A stretch of 64,000 bases of DNA. It comes from Janibacter sp. Soil728 (GTDB lineage: Bacteria; Actinomycetota; Actinomycetes; Actinomycetales; Dermatophilaceae). Numbering within the stretch: position 1 is the stretch's first letter; each line of letters begins with the position of its first letter. Shown piece after piece: positions 42,714 to 51,776 of this stretch. The position numbers and the translations under genes are program-made. The notes beneath the pieces were generated by a model. It saw nothing but the letters and a program-made list of their open reading frames with translations. It was not told the DNA's origin and did not search any database. The stretch spans positions 1 through 64,000 of the forward strand of contig NZ_LMRZ01000008.1 in the NCBI RefSeq assembly GCF_001428305.1, written 5' to 3'.

Positions 42714-43109
42714 ATGGACGAAGCACACCGCAGACCGGACGGCGTCGACGACCTGACGGTCGAGGCGCTCGGCAAGCTGTCCGAGGCCCTCGAGGTGGTC
42801 GAGGAGACCCGGGGCCACCTCTACGCCTTCCACCGCCGGTGCGGCACGGCCGACCTGACGCTCCAGGAGGCGGTGCGACTCCTGCGCGAGGCAGGCCACA
42901 CCGCGATCGCCGACGACCTGCAGACCAACCTCGTGGGGCGCAACGTGCTCCCCGACCGCTGGAGCTACCAGATCGTCGAGGAGTACGACGCCACGTACTA
43001 CGAGACCTTCACGGCCGCCGAGGCCGCAGCGCGTGAGGCGCTCGTCGACGGCAAGCGCCACCTCTTCGAGGCGGAGATGAAGGTGGCGGAGCGCCGCGAC
43101 GGGCCCTGA
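42714..43109 (+). CDS. Conserved actinobacterial hypothetical protein
   Basis: A 131-aa soluble protein resembling a conserved family in Actinobacteria but with no function I know. It has a predicted helical N-terminal half (TVEALGKLSEALEVVEETRGHLYAFH in pieces), a middle LVGRNVLPDRWSYQIVEEYD segment and a helical end. The many Glu, Arg and Trp/Tyr residues in the middle look well conserved. The ATG at 42714 was chosen; the open frame continues far upstream through the tandem repeat, which argues against earlier starts. It precedes purC by 22 bases and is probably co-transcribed. Confidence 0.8.
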   Translation: MDEAHRRPDGVDDLTVEALGKLSEALEVVEETRGHLYAFHRRCGTADLTLQEAVRLLREAGHTAIADDLQTNLVGRNVLPDRWSYQIVEEYDATYYETFTAAEAAAREALVDGKRHLFEAEMKVAERRDGP

Positions 43110-43131
43110 CGCTGCCTGCGAAGATGGGCCC

Positions 43132-44088
43132 ATGACGACTGACGGCCACCTCGAGCTGCCCGGATACGCCCACGTCTACTCCGGCAAGGTGCGCGACCTC
43201 TACGCACCCCTGGGAGCTGACGGTGCCCCGCGAGCGGACCGGCTCCTCCTCGTGGCGAGCGACCGGATGTCGGCCTACGACTTCGTCCTCGACACCCCGA
43301 TCCCCGACAAGGGGGCCGTGCTGACCCAGATGTCGTTGTGGTGGTTCGAGCAGATGGCCGACCTCGTGCCGCACCACGTCGTCTCGACGGAGGTGCCCGC
43401 GGCCGTCGCCGGCCGGGCGGTCCTCGTCGAGCGCCTCGCGATGCTGCCCGTCGAGTGCGTCGCCCGGGCCTACCTCACGGGCGGCGGGTTGAACGAGTAC
43501 CGAGCGAGTGGCGCCGTGAGCGGTGTCGAGCTGCCCGCCGGCCTCGTCGACGGATCGCCGCTGCCTGAGCCGATCTTCACCCCCTCGACCAAGGCGCCGA
43601 TGGGCGAGCACGACGAGCCGATCCCCTTCGGCGGAGTCGTCGACGAGATCGGTCAGGCGCTCGCCGAGCGTGCCCGCGACCTCACCGTGCGGATCCTGCA
43701 GCGCGGCAACGAGATCGCCACCGAGCGCGGCATCATCCTCGCGGACACCAAGGTCGAGTTCGGCCTGCGTGGCCTCACCCTGGGCGAAGGGGAGGACGAG
43801 CGGGCCGCGATCCGCGACCGGGGGGCCGACTGCGAGATCGTCCTCGCGGACGAGGTCCTCACACCGGACTCCTCACGCTTTTGGCCGGCCGAGTCCTGGG
43901 AGCCGGGACGTCAGCAGCCCAGCTACGACAAGCAGTACGTCCGCGACTGGCTGACGTCCTCGGCGAGCGGGTGGGACAAGAGCTCGGGCGAGGCGCCCCC
44001 TTCGCTCCCGGAGGACGTCGTCGCGCAGACCCGGGCCAAGTACGTCGAGGCCTACGAGCGGCTGACGGGGCAGACCTTCCGCTCCTGA
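43132..44088 (+). CDS. purC: Phosphoribosylaminoimidazole-succinocarboxamide synthase
   Basis: A 318-aa SAICAR synthetase, an ATP-dependent step of purine synthesis. The N-terminus has YSGKVRDLY (about residues 14-22), then DRMSAYDFVLDTPIPDKG (about 44-61). The catalytic signature includes LPVECVARAYLTGG near residue 105 and SYDKQYVRDWL near 265. Length is normal. It has two inverted copies of the recurring CGAAGGG word. It lies downstream of the small conserved gene and upstream of the nucleotidyltransferase pair, which begins 26 bases after the stop. Confidence 0.96.
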   Translation: MTTDGHLELPGYAHVYSGKVRDLYAPLGADGAPRADRLLLVASDRMSAYDFVLDTPIPDKGAVLTQMSLWWFEQMADLVPHHVVSTEVPAAVAGRAVLVERLAMLPVECVARAYLTGGGLNEYRASGAVSGVELPAGLVDGSPLPEPIFTPSTKAPMGEHDEPIPFGGVVDEIGQALAERARDLTVRILQRGNEIATERGIILADTKVEFGLRGLTLGEGEDERAAIRDRGADCEIVLADEVLTPDSSRFWPAESWEPGRQQPSYDKQYVRDWLTSSASGWDKSSGEAPPSLPEDVVAQTRAKYVEAYERLTGQTFRS

Positions 44089-44108
44089 CGTATCAGATCG
44101 GATACGAT
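44089..44108 (+). promoter_or_regulatory. -10 box and overlapping inverted repeat for the nucleotidyltransferase/XRE pair
   Basis: CGTATC-AGATCG-GATACG (44089-44106) is an inverted repeat that overlaps the -10 box TACGAT (44103-44108), 6 bases before ATG 44115. Placement of a dyad on the promoter fits autorepression by the XRE protein, as in toxin-antitoxin operons. Confidence 0.6.
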
Positions 44109-44114
44109 GGGTGG

Positions 44115-44810
44115 ATGATCGCGCAGCCCACGCTGGCCCGTGTCCTCGAGTCTGCAGCCCACTTGCAGGAGATCGTCCCCGACGCCGTGCTCGTCGGAGG
44201 GTCCGCCGCTGCCTTCTATGCGGAGCATCGTCAGTCCTTTGACCACGACCACGTCGTGACCGATCTGGCGGCGCGTTACGCCGATGTCGTCGAGGCCGTC
44301 GAGGCCACGCAGGGTTGGGCCACGAGCGTGCGCGCCAGCTCGCCCCCTCTCACTCTGCTCGGCTCGCTCGACGGGGTGGAGGCGGGCCTGCGCCAGCTGC
44401 GTCGGACCCGGCCGCTGGAGATCGAGGTGGTGGACGTGCGTGGGCACGCGCTGCGCGTGCCCACCCCCGTCGAGTGCCTCCGCATCAAGGCCTACCTCGT
44501 CGTGCAGCGCAACCAGGTGCGGGACTACCTCGACGTCGTGGCTCTCGCCGACCGGCTGGGGAGCGCGGGCGCGGTGGCGGCGCTGAGCGAGATCGATGCC
44601 TACTACGCGGACCGGTCGGGAGAGTCCGACTCCGTCCTGACCGTCCTCACGCAGCGGCTCTCGCAACCGGATCCCCGCGATGTGCGGGTGACGCGACAGC
44701 TGTCCTCGTACAAGGGCCTGGTGGCCCGGTGGCAGGACTGGGGGGCCGTGGTCGGGGCCTGCCAGGCGCTGGCCGATGCCGTGGTGGATCGACTCGAGGC
44801 CGAGTCGTGA
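44115..44810 (+). CDS. Nucleotidyltransferase-fold protein (AbiEii/MenT-like)
   Basis: A 231-aa protein with the opening of a minimal nucleotidyltransferase: VLVGGSAAAFYAEHRQSFDHDH (in pieces), giving the GGS motif at residues 28-30 and the metal-binding Asp43-x-Asp45. A later conserved-looking stretch, TPVECLRIKAYLVVQRNQVRDYLDV, resembles the domain that follows in AbiEii-type proteins, with Lys and Asp at the expected places. AbiEii and MenT toxins add nucleotides to tRNA. Coupled by GTGA to an HTH protein, it looks like a toxin candidate, but a housekeeping function cannot be excluded. Confidence 0.78.
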   Translation: MIAQPTLARVLESAAHLQEIVPDAVLVGGSAAAFYAEHRQSFDHDHVVTDLAARYADVVEAVEATQGWATSVRASSPPLTLLGSLDGVEAGLRQLRRTRPLEIEVVDVRGHALRVPTPVECLRIKAYLVVQRNQVRDYLDVVALADRLGSAGAVAALSEIDAYYADRSGESDSVLTVLTQRLSQPDPRDVRVTRQLSSYKGLVARWQDWGAVVGACQALADAVVDRLEAES

Positions 44811-45253
44811 GCGTCTCCTTCCGCAATGTCGACGTCGATCCGACCGCACCCGTCGGGACCTGGCCCTACGAGGCGATCGTCACGGTCATCGAGCGAGGCT
44901 CGATCACCGACTGGATCGTGCTGACCCGGGCCATCGATGCGGACCCGTGGGGGCCGGTGGCCCGTCAGGTGGAGGACTACCTGTCCTACGAGTCTCCCTA
45001 TGGGGTGGGGCCATTGCTCGGTCGCGCCATCGCTCGGGCGCGACGCCAGGCCGAGGAGCGGGAGCGTGCGGCGGTGGCCGACGAAGTTCGGCGGCTCGTC
45101 GCCGACTCCGGCATGACGACGGAGGAGTTCGCGCGCAGCGTCGGTACCTCGCGCAGCCGGCTCTCGACCTATCGCACGGGGCGGGTCGTGCCCTCGGCGA
45201 CGATGATGCACCGCATGCGGGGCGCTGGTGGACGTGCCACGCCTGCTCAGTAA
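44807..45253 (+). CDS. XRE-type HTH protein, candidate antitoxin or regulator
   Basis: A 148-aa protein. Residues 1-95 form an unknown domain (FRNVDVDPTAPVGTWPYEAIVTVIERG then EDYLSYESPYGVGPLLGRAIARAR), and residues about 98-142 an XRE-type HTH (VRRLVADSGMTTEEFARSVG then SRLSTYRTGRVVPS). The pairing of this N-terminal domain with an AbiEii-like gene recurs in my recollection of actinobacterial genomes. It overlaps the partner gene by 4 bases, so both are made together. The dyad at 44089-44106 is the likely binding site. It overlaps the convergent SnoaL-like gene by 7 bases. Confidence 0.75.
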   Translation: MSVSFRNVDVDPTAPVGTWPYEAIVTVIERGSITDWIVLTRAIDADPWGPVARQVEDYLSYESPYGVGPLLGRAIARARRQAEERERAAVADEVRRLVADSGMTTEEFARSVGTSRSRLSTYRTGRVVPSATMMHRMRGAGGRATPAQ

Positions 45254-45615
45254 CGACCGACGACCGCGACCTCCCGCGCCGGCGGCTCGTAGGGCTCCGG
45301 CCAGAAGTCGTCGATCTCGGTGATCAGGCCATCGCTGAAGCGGAAGAAGCACAGACCGGTCATGGTCTCCTCGCCGACTGCGACGGTCGTCCAGCTCACC
45401 CCTTCGTCGTCCCGGGCGATGACCCGCTCGACCGTGAGGTGCCAGTCACCGGGGTAGGTCTGGTTGAAGGCCACGTAGTCGGCGCGACCGCGCACGATCT
45501 CGCGGGTCTGGGGATCTCGGTAGACGACGTCGGGCGCCACCGCCTGCCCGAAGGTCTCCCAGTCCCGCTCCTCGCAGGCGCGCCAGTACTGCGTGATGAG
45601 TGCGTGTCCGTCCAT
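45247..45615 (-). CDS. SnoaL/NTF2-like protein
   Basis: A 122-aa cone-shaped alpha/beta protein of the SnoaL-like (nuclear transport factor 2) superfamily. Features: an N-terminal helix YWRACEERDWETFGQAVAPDVVYRDP (in pieces), the VRGRADYVAFNQTYPGDW segment and a C-terminal strand pair around GLCFFRFSDGLITEIDDFW. Such proteins bind or isomerise small hydrophobic compounds. The function here is unknown. It is divergent from the acyl-CoA ligase gene across 90 bases. Confidence 0.85.
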   Translation of the reverse strand: MDGHALITQYWRACEERDWETFGQAVAPDVVYRDPQTREIVRGRADYVAFNQTYPGDWHLTVERVIARDDEGVSWTTVAVGEETMTGLCFFRFSDGLITEIDDFWPEPYEPPAREVAVVGRY

Positions 45616-45705
45616 GCGTGGACGATAGGGCCGGGCGCCGACAGCCGCTCGGTGGCGGGCGTCCCCGCCCTTCCGCCAAGCCGCGTCCCGGGGCAGACTG
45701 CGGTC

Positions 45706-47259
45706 ATGTCGACGACGACCGAGATGGCCACTGCCCGCGCCAACGGACTGGGAGAGGTGTTGCGCCGCAGCGCTTCCCGCTTCCGCGACAAGACGGCGAT
45801 CATCGACGGGGAGACCCGGTGGAGCTTCCGCGAGCTCGACGCGATCGTCAGCTCCGTGGCCGCCGGTCTGGCCGAGCACGGCGTGGCGAAGGGGGACCGG
45901 GTCGCCCTGCTCAGTCGCAACAGCGCCGAGTTCGCCGCGATCGCCTGGGGCGCCGCGCGCCTTGGGGCCATCCTCGTGCCGATCAACTTCATGCTCACCG
46001 CCGACGAGGTCGGCTGGATCCTCGGCGACGCCGAGCCGGTCGCCTTCGTCGCCCAGCCCGAGTTCGTCGCGACGGCGCAGTCCGCGATCGAGAGCAGCGG
46101 GCAGGAGGTGACCACGCGCATCGTCTCCGGGGGAGAGGCCGCGGGGTGGACCCCCTTCGCCGATCTCGTCGGGACCGATGCCTCCGACTGGACGCCACCG
46201 CTCGTCGCGGACGACGACCCGATCCGCCTGATGTACACCTCTGGCACCGAGTCGCGGCCGAAGGGGGCGCTGCTCACCTCCCGTGCCCTGCAGGCCGAGT
46301 ACCTGAGCGCGATCATCGACGGTGGCATGACCGGCGACGACATCGACCTGCACACCCTGCCGCTCTACCACTGCGCACAGCTGGACTGCTTCCTCGGCCC
46401 GGACATCATGCTGGGCGCGACGAGCATCATCCTGCCCGCGCCGGAGCCGGGGGCAGTGCTGCGCGCCATCGCCGAGCACGGGATCACGAAGTACTTCGCG
46501 CCGCCGACGGTGTGGATCGGGCTGCTGCGGCACGCCGACTTCGACTCCACAGAGCTGTCCTCGCTGCGCAAGGGCTACTACGGGGCGGCGGCCATGCCGG
46601 TCGAGGTGCTCAAGGAGATCCTGCAGCGGCTGCCGGAGCTCGACCTGTGGAACTTCTACGGCCAGACCGAGCTCGCGCCCGTCGCGACGATCCTGCCGCC
46701 GCACGAGCAGCTGAGTCACGCGGGCTCGGCGGGCTTCCCGGTGCTCAATGTCGAGACCCGGCTCGTCGACGACGACGGCAACGAGGTCCCTGTCGGCGAG
46801 GTCGGCGAGGTCGTGCACCGCAGCCCGCAGATCGCGGCCGGCTACTGGCGCAACGAGGCCAAGACCGCAGAGGCCTTCGCCGGGGGCTGGTTCCACTCCG
46901 GTGACCTGGCCGTCGCCGACGACGAAGGGAGGATCACGATCGTCGACCGCAAGAAGGACATGATCAAGACCGGTGGCGAGAATGTCGCCTCCCGCGAGGT
47001 CGAGGAGGCGATCTACACGCATCCCGACGTGGCCGAGGTCGCCGTCTTCGCGCTGGCCGACCCCAAGTGGATCGAGGCCGTCACCGCGACGGTCGTGGCT
47101 CGCGAGGGATCGACCCTGAGCGTCGAGGCGCTCCAGGAGCACTGCGCCGGGATCCTCGCCCCCTACAAGCGGCCCAAGCGGATCGAGATCCTCACCGAGC
47201 TGCCCAAGAACCCGAGCGGCAAGATCCTCAAGCGCGAGCTGCGGGAGCGCTTCAGCTGA
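45706..47259 (+). CDS. Acyl-CoA synthetase (AMP-forming)
   Basis: A 517-aa member of the acyl-adenylate-forming family that activates a carboxylic acid with ATP and then CoA. The P-loop core is MYTSGTESRPKGALLT (about residues 176-191). YGQTE is near 322, the hinge GDLAVAD near 400, and the catalytic Lys near the C-terminus in NPSGKILKREL. Long-chain or aromatic acids are both possible. ATG 45706 follows a 90-base gap; the long frame from 44776 overlaps other genes. Three copies of the recurring CGAAGGG word lie inside the gene. Confidence 0.93.
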   Translation: MSTTTEMATARANGLGEVLRRSASRFRDKTAIIDGETRWSFRELDAIVSSVAAGLAEHGVAKGDRVALLSRNSAEFAAIAWGAARLGAILVPINFMLTADEVGWILGDAEPVAFVAQPEFVATAQSAIESSGQEVTTRIVSGGEAAGWTPFADLVGTDASDWTPPLVADDDPIRLMYTSGTESRPKGALLTSRALQAEYLSAIIDGGMTGDDIDLHTLPLYHCAQLDCFLGPDIMLGATSIILPAPEPGAVLRAIAEHGITKYFAPPTVWIGLLRHADFDSTELSSLRKGYYGAAAMPVEVLKEILQRLPELDLWNFYGQTELAPVATILPPHEQLSHAGSAGFPVLNVETRLVDDDGNEVPVGEVGEVVHRSPQIAAGYWRNEAKTAEAFAGGWFHSGDLAVADDEGRITIVDRKKDMIKTGGENVASREVEEAIYTHPDVAEVAVFALADPKWIEAVTATVVAREGSTLSVEALQEHCAGILAPYKRPKRIEILTELPKNPSGKILKRELRERFS

Positions 47260-47380
47260 CACCCCGTGGACGCACCTTCGACGCGCCGACCCCCCGCGGC
47301 TCACGGGGTCCGCCACGGCGGCTCCCGTTAGAGTCAAGGGTCGAGTGCACCAGCATCAAACGAAGGCGTAGCCAATCACC

Positions 47381-49951
47381 ATGAACTCCCCCCGCCGGTC
47401 CATTGATCCGCTTCTTCCTCCCCTGAAGAGTCGTCTCAAGAAGGTGCTGCGGCCCGCGGCGGGCCGAGTCATGCCCACGGTCGCGAGGCTCGCCGGCGCG
47501 AGCGAGGTGGCCCCGAGCCGGGAGGCCGTCCAGCCGAAGGCCGATGCGGGCCGTGCGGCACGGACCCCGACCGTGGACTCCGACCAGCTGGTCCGCGGGG
47601 CATCGCTGGACGAGTCGCTCCTGACCGAGGTCCGTGGCCTGGTCAAGAACGGCGAGCGGGACAAGGCCGTCGCACTCGGCCATGCCCTGCGAGGACGGCC
47701 GGCCACGCGCGACCTGGGCTCTGCCGTGCTCGGTGTCGCCCTGCTCAACAGCTCTGGACCTGACAGGGCCTGGTCGGTCTTCTCCGAGATCGCCGGCACG
47801 CCGGCCTCGGAGCCCGTGGCCAACGAGCTCTACGCGGCTGCCTTCGGTGCGCTGGGCGACGACGCTGCCACGGTCCTCGACGAGGACCTCGCCTCGGGCC
47901 GGTACCGCAGCTGGAGCGGCAACTCCCTGCTGCGTGTCGCCCAGAAGTCCCTCGTCCGGGGCCTGCACGAGCAGGCCAGGGTCCTCATCAAGCAGGCGGA
48001 GGAGATCCCCGAGGGCGCGACGTCCAAGGCGGTCCGCAAGGAGCTCGCGCGCTTGGCCACCTGGCTCCCCGAGGGCACGAAGCGGGCCGAGATCCCGCAG
48101 GTCGCGGGAGCCATCAACTACGGCGTGATCGGCTACGACCAGCCCGACGTCGTCTCGCGCAACATCGGCGACTACATCCAGACGGTGGCCTCGATGGGGC
48201 ACATCGTGCGGCAGCGCAACTTCAGCTTCACCGGCAACGCGGACCTCGTCGACTTCGCCGCCGAGCTGCGGGCGTCGACCAAGACCGAGCGCATCGTCGA
48301 CGGACCATCGGCCACGCTCAACCTCTTCGAGCTCAACCGCGACGGCAACCCCTTCCAGGCCGTCCCCGAGCAGACCTGGGCGGTGACCTTCGGTTGGTTC
48401 ATGCACCACATGTTCGGCCAGGGCTTCGCCATCCCCTTCCACGACAACGTGCGCCCCATCATCCTGTCGGTCTACGTCCGCTTCCCGGAGATGCTGACCC
48501 CTGAGGTCGTCGACTACCTGCGCAAGTACGCACCGATCGGTTGCCGCGACTGGCAGAGCGTCGCCCTGCTGCGCGCTGTCGGGGTCCCCGCCTTCTTCTC
48601 CGGCTGCATGACGACCACCGTCGACACCGTCTTCCGCCGTGATGGCGAGGACACGCGAGACGCCACCATCTACGTCGACTCCCCGCAGACCGGTCCGGGG
48701 GTGTCGCGCACCCAGGTCCAGACCGGCATCCGGGACCTCTCCTTCGTCGAGAACCTGCGGCTCGCCCGCGACTGGGTCTCCCACTACCACCTCGAGTACG
48801 ACAAGGTCATCACCTCCCGCCTGCACTGCAACCTCCCTTCGCGCTCGGTCGGCTCCACGGTCACCTTCCTGCCGAAGAACCGGTCCGACACCCGCTTCGG
48901 CGGCCTGATCGACACCACCGACGAGGACTTCGAGCGGATCCGTCAGGGCATCCTCGACAAGGTCTCGGTCATGCTGCAGACCATCGCCTCGGGGGCCAGC
49001 GAGGACGACGTCTACGCGAAGTGGCGCGAGATCACCGCTCCCGCCATGGCCGAGGCGGACGAGCTGCTGGCCTCCAAGCACCTGCGCGTGCTCGACGCAG
49101 ACACCGTGGCCTCCCTCGTGCCGGCGGCGGGTACCGACATCGCCCAGGCCTCCAGCGCCGACACCATCAACGTCGTCGTGGACGTGCGGCGCGGAGAGCT
49201 GAAGCACCTGCCCAAGCTCATCCGGTCGATCGACGCCCACACCTCGACCCCGGTCGAGGTCTGGCTGGTCGCCGCCGGCGCGACCAGCGCCGAGCGCAAG
49301 AAGCTCCTCGCCCAGGACCTGCCGCTGAGCGTGCACTGGGTCGACCTCGACGCGTCGGCCCTGACCAGCCTGGGCAGCGACCTCAAGCCCGCCGCCCAGC
49401 AGGAGCTGGCCCTCGCCCTGACGGCTGCGGCGCTGCCGCAGGCCCAGCGCGCGGTCTTCCTCACGGCGCCGGCGCTGGTGCGCCAGGACCTCGCCACGCT
49501 GGCGGCCCAGGCGCCCACGGAAGGGTCCCTGGTCACCGCGACCGCGGACCGTCACCGCGGCCGGCAGAGCGGCCTGGCCCTCATCCACCGCGTGTCCAGC
49601 CGGCAGGGCGACGACAACCGCAAGGCCCTCGACTTCCTGATGGCCGCGCACGGCCTGCGCCCGGGTGAGTTCGCGACCTTCGACACCAATGTCATGGTGC
49701 TCGACCTCGAGGCGGCCCGGCGCGACAACCTCAGTGGTCACCTCGCGCCCCTGGTCGTCGACTACGGCATGACCTTCCGCGAGGCGCTCAACCTCGTCGT
49801 CGGGCCCCGACGCACGGATCTCGACGCCGTGTGGAACCACGCCCCCGGGTACGAGGTGCAGGACGAGCCGGCCGTCGTCAACTGGCGGGACACGACCAAG
49901 CCGTGGTCCGGGTCGGTGACCCCCTTCGCTGCGGAGTGGACGGCGAGCTGA
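47381..49951 (+). CDS. Large polysaccharide-modifying fusion: pyruvyltransferase-like plus GT8-like domains
   Basis: An 856-aa cytoplasmic protein with three parts. Residues 1-240 are basic, then helical TPR-like. About 245-540 resemble polysaccharide pyruvyltransferases, with NIGDYIQTVA near 265, FGWFMHHMFG, CRDWQSVALLRAVGVPAFFSGC and TSRLHCNLPS. About 590-856 resemble a family 8 glycosyltransferase (INVVVDVRRGELKHLPKLIRSI ... DTNVMVLDLEAAR ... VNWRDTTKPWSG), but the usual DxD at the end of the FL strand reads FLTAPALV. The role is probably in surface polysaccharide assembly, inferred from the folds. It stands alone, with no other polysaccharide genes in the window. Confidence 0.72.
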   Translation: MNSPRRSIDPLLPPLKSRLKKVLRPAAGRVMPTVARLAGASEVAPSREAVQPKADAGRAARTPTVDSDQLVRGASLDESLLTEVRGLVKNGERDKAVALGHALRGRPATRDLGSAVLGVALLNSSGPDRAWSVFSEIAGTPASEPVANELYAAAFGALGDDAATVLDEDLASGRYRSWSGNSLLRVAQKSLVRGLHEQARVLIKQAEEIPEGATSKAVRKELARLATWLPEGTKRAEIPQVAGAINYGVIGYDQPDVVSRNIGDYIQTVASMGHIVRQRNFSFTGNADLVDFAAELRASTKTERIVDGPSATLNLFELNRDGNPFQAVPEQTWAVTFGWFMHHMFGQGFAIPFHDNVRPIILSVYVRFPEMLTPEVVDYLRKYAPIGCRDWQSVALLRAVGVPAFFSGCMTTTVDTVFRRDGEDTRDATIYVDSPQTGPGVSRTQVQTGIRDLSFVENLRLARDWVSHYHLEYDKVITSRLHCNLPSRSVGSTVTFLPKNRSDTRFGGLIDTTDEDFERIRQGILDKVSVMLQTIASGASEDDVYAKWREITAPAMAEADELLASKHLRVLDADTVASLVPAAGTDIAQASSADTINVVVDVRRGELKHLPKLIRSIDAHTSTPVEVWLVAAGATSAERKKLLAQDLPLSVHWVDLDASALTSLGSDLKPAAQQELALALTAAALPQAQRAVFLTAPALVRQDLATLAAQAPTEGSLVTATADRHRGRQSGLALIHRVSSRQGDDNRKALDFLMAAHGLRPGEFATFDTNVMVLDLEAARRDNLSGHLAPLVVDYGMTFREALNLVVGPRRTDLDAVWNHAPGYEVQDEPAVVNWRDTTKPWSGSVTPFAAEWTAS

Positions 49952-50013
49952 GTCAGAGGCGCAGGTCCCGGATTGGTGAGCACGACCGTTGACCCGTCCG
50001 GGCCTCCCGCCGC

Positions 50014-51675
50014 CTAGCCGTCCTCGTCGGACGGGTGGCGGCGCGCGACCGCCCGGTCGGTCAGCACGATGTGCACCGCGAGAGCGACGGCCGCGAGCAC
50101 CGCGAAGGTGAAGAAGACCATCGCGATCGCGGGGAACCCGAGGATCCGCGCGTCGGTGTCGACACGCATCATCATCGCCGCACCGATGATGGTCGCCGCG
50201 ATGATCAGGCCGAGGGTCAAGCGGTTGCCGACCCGTTGGAGCACGAGGTGCAGCCGCTGCTCGTCGATGGCGTCGACGCGCAGGCGCATCTCGCCGCGCG
50301 CGAGGGTGTCGAGGATCCGGTTGGCCCGCTTGGGCAGCTGCGCGGTGAACTCCTTGGCCTCGATGGCCGCCGTGAGCATCCCGCCGGGCGAGAGCTTGAG
50401 CGACGAGGCGAAGATGTCGGACACGTTGTCGCGGATCGCCTCTGCGGGGGAGAAGTCCGGGTCCAGGTGCGATGTCGTCTGGTCGAGGTTGAGCAGCGCC
50501 TTGCCGATCATCGCCATCTCGGCGGGCGGTCGCAGACCGTGCATGCCGGAGAGGCGGGAGAGGTCGACGAGCAGGCGGCCGGCCTCGAGGTCGGCCCCGC
50601 TGGACACCGCCTCGCTCACCAGGTGCGCGACATCGTCGCGGAAGGCGCCGGGATCGTTGTCCTCGAGCGCGTGGCCCATGTCGGCCAGGACGGCAGCAAC
50701 CTCCTCGCCCTCACCGTCGTTGATCGCCAGCAAGAGCTTGGTGACATGGGTCTGCACCCGTCGAGGAACGGTGGCGACCATCCCGAGGTCCAGCAGCGCG
50801 AGGCGCCCGTCCTCGGTGATGAGCAGGTTGCCCGGGTGGGGGTCCGCATGCAGCACGCCGTCGTCGAGGATCATCCGCAGGTAGCAGTGGAAGAGCTGCT
50901 CGACGACGGGACGGGCGTCGAGATCGATGAGGGCCAGCGGGCCGAGGTCGGTGACCTTGCGGCCCTCGATGTACTCCATCGTCAGCACTCGTGTCGTGGA
51001 CAGCTGCAGCACCGGCTCGGGCACGACGAGCCGGTCGTGCTGCGAGGTCAGCTCGATGAAGCGCAGCAGGTTGCGCGCCTCGCGCCGGTAGTCGAGCTCG
51101 TCGACGAGCGAGCGGCGGAACTGGCGCAGCAGCTGGTTGAGACCGTAGGAGCGGCCCACGCTCGTGTGCCGATCCGCGAGTCCGGTCACGGTGTCGAGCG
51201 CGTCCATGTCGCCCCGGACGGTCTCGCGCACGTCGGGGCGCTGCACCTTGACGACGACGTCCCTGCCGGAGCGGGTCGTCGCCCGGTGGACCTGCCCGAG
51301 GGAGGCCGCCGCGAGCGGCTCCTCGTCGAAGAAGGCGAAGAGGTCCTTGATCCGGGCGCCCAGCTCCTCCTCGACGATCTCGCGCACCTCCTCGAAGGGG
51401 AAGGGCGCCACGGAGTCCTGCAGCCGGGTCAGAGCCTCGGTGTAGGCCGGCGGCAGCAGGTCGAAGCGCGTGGAGAGCAGCTGACCGAGCTTGATGTAGG
51501 TCGGCCCCATGGCCTCGAGGTCCGCGGCGAAGGCCTCGGCGTCGTCGCGGGCACCCTCGGGCTGGTCCGCGCCAGCCGCGAGGTCGTCCTGCTGCGCACC
51601 GGAGAGGAGGTCGCCTCGGGAGTGGCGCAGGAGGAGTCGCACGAGGTCGGAGTATCGGCTGGCGCTCATGGTCAT
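50014..51675 (-). CDS. ABC1/UbiB-family atypical kinase
   Basis: A 553-aa ABC1 (ADCK/UbiB) kinase. Family features run in order: the signature helix GPTYIKLGQLLSTRFDLLP (about 51-69), the Ala-rich loop AAASLGQVHRA (about 114-124), the catalytic lysine in VVVKVQRP, DYRREARN, and HADPHPGN with DLGM (about 285-310). Two hydrophobic segments end the protein (about 485-540). These ATPases help isoprenoid lipid metabolism at the membrane; quinone synthesis or lipid transport is the usual suggestion. The first ATG at 51675 was chosen; one two codons later is equally possible. It is divergent from the purSQL genes. Confidence 0.9.
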   Translation of the reverse strand: MTMSASRYSDLVRLLLRHSRGDLLSGAQQDDLAAGADQPEGARDDAEAFAADLEAMGPTYIKLGQLLSTRFDLLPPAYTEALTRLQDSVAPFPFEEVREIVEEELGARIKDLFAFFDEEPLAAASLGQVHRATTRSGRDVVVKVQRPDVRETVRGDMDALDTVTGLADRHTSVGRSYGLNQLLRQFRRSLVDELDYRREARNLLRFIELTSQHDRLVVPEPVLQLSTTRVLTMEYIEGRKVTDLGPLALIDLDARPVVEQLFHCYLRMILDDGVLHADPHPGNLLITEDGRLALLDLGMVATVPRRVQTHVTKLLLAINDGEGEEVAAVLADMGHALEDNDPGAFRDDVAHLVSEAVSSGADLEAGRLLVDLSRLSGMHGLRPPAEMAMIGKALLNLDQTTSHLDPDFSPAEAIRDNVSDIFASSLKLSPGGMLTAAIEAKEFTAQLPKRANRILDTLARGEMRLRVDAIDEQRLHLVLQRVGNRLTLGLIIAATIIGAAMMMRVDTDARILGFPAIAMVFFTFAVLAAVALAVHIVLTDRAVARRHPSDEDG

Positions 51676-51776
51676 ATCTTGCCTGCGGATACTCGTCGTG
51701 GGCACCAGAGGAGCAGCCTTGGGCTCGCCCGTAGACTCACCCCCGGACGCACCCCCTTCGCACCAGGAGATTCCCC

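Noticed and set aside
44315-45253. Upstream extension of the XRE gene through the nucleotidyltransferase gene
   Set aside because: The GTG at 44807 overlaps the upstream stop as GTGA, the usual coupled start in this genome, and gives an aligned N-terminal domain.
47252-49840. An 862-codon minus-strand open frame
   Set aside because: It is antisense to the pyruvyltransferase/GT8-like gene and made of Arg, Gly, Asp and Val runs typical of a high-G+C shadow frame.
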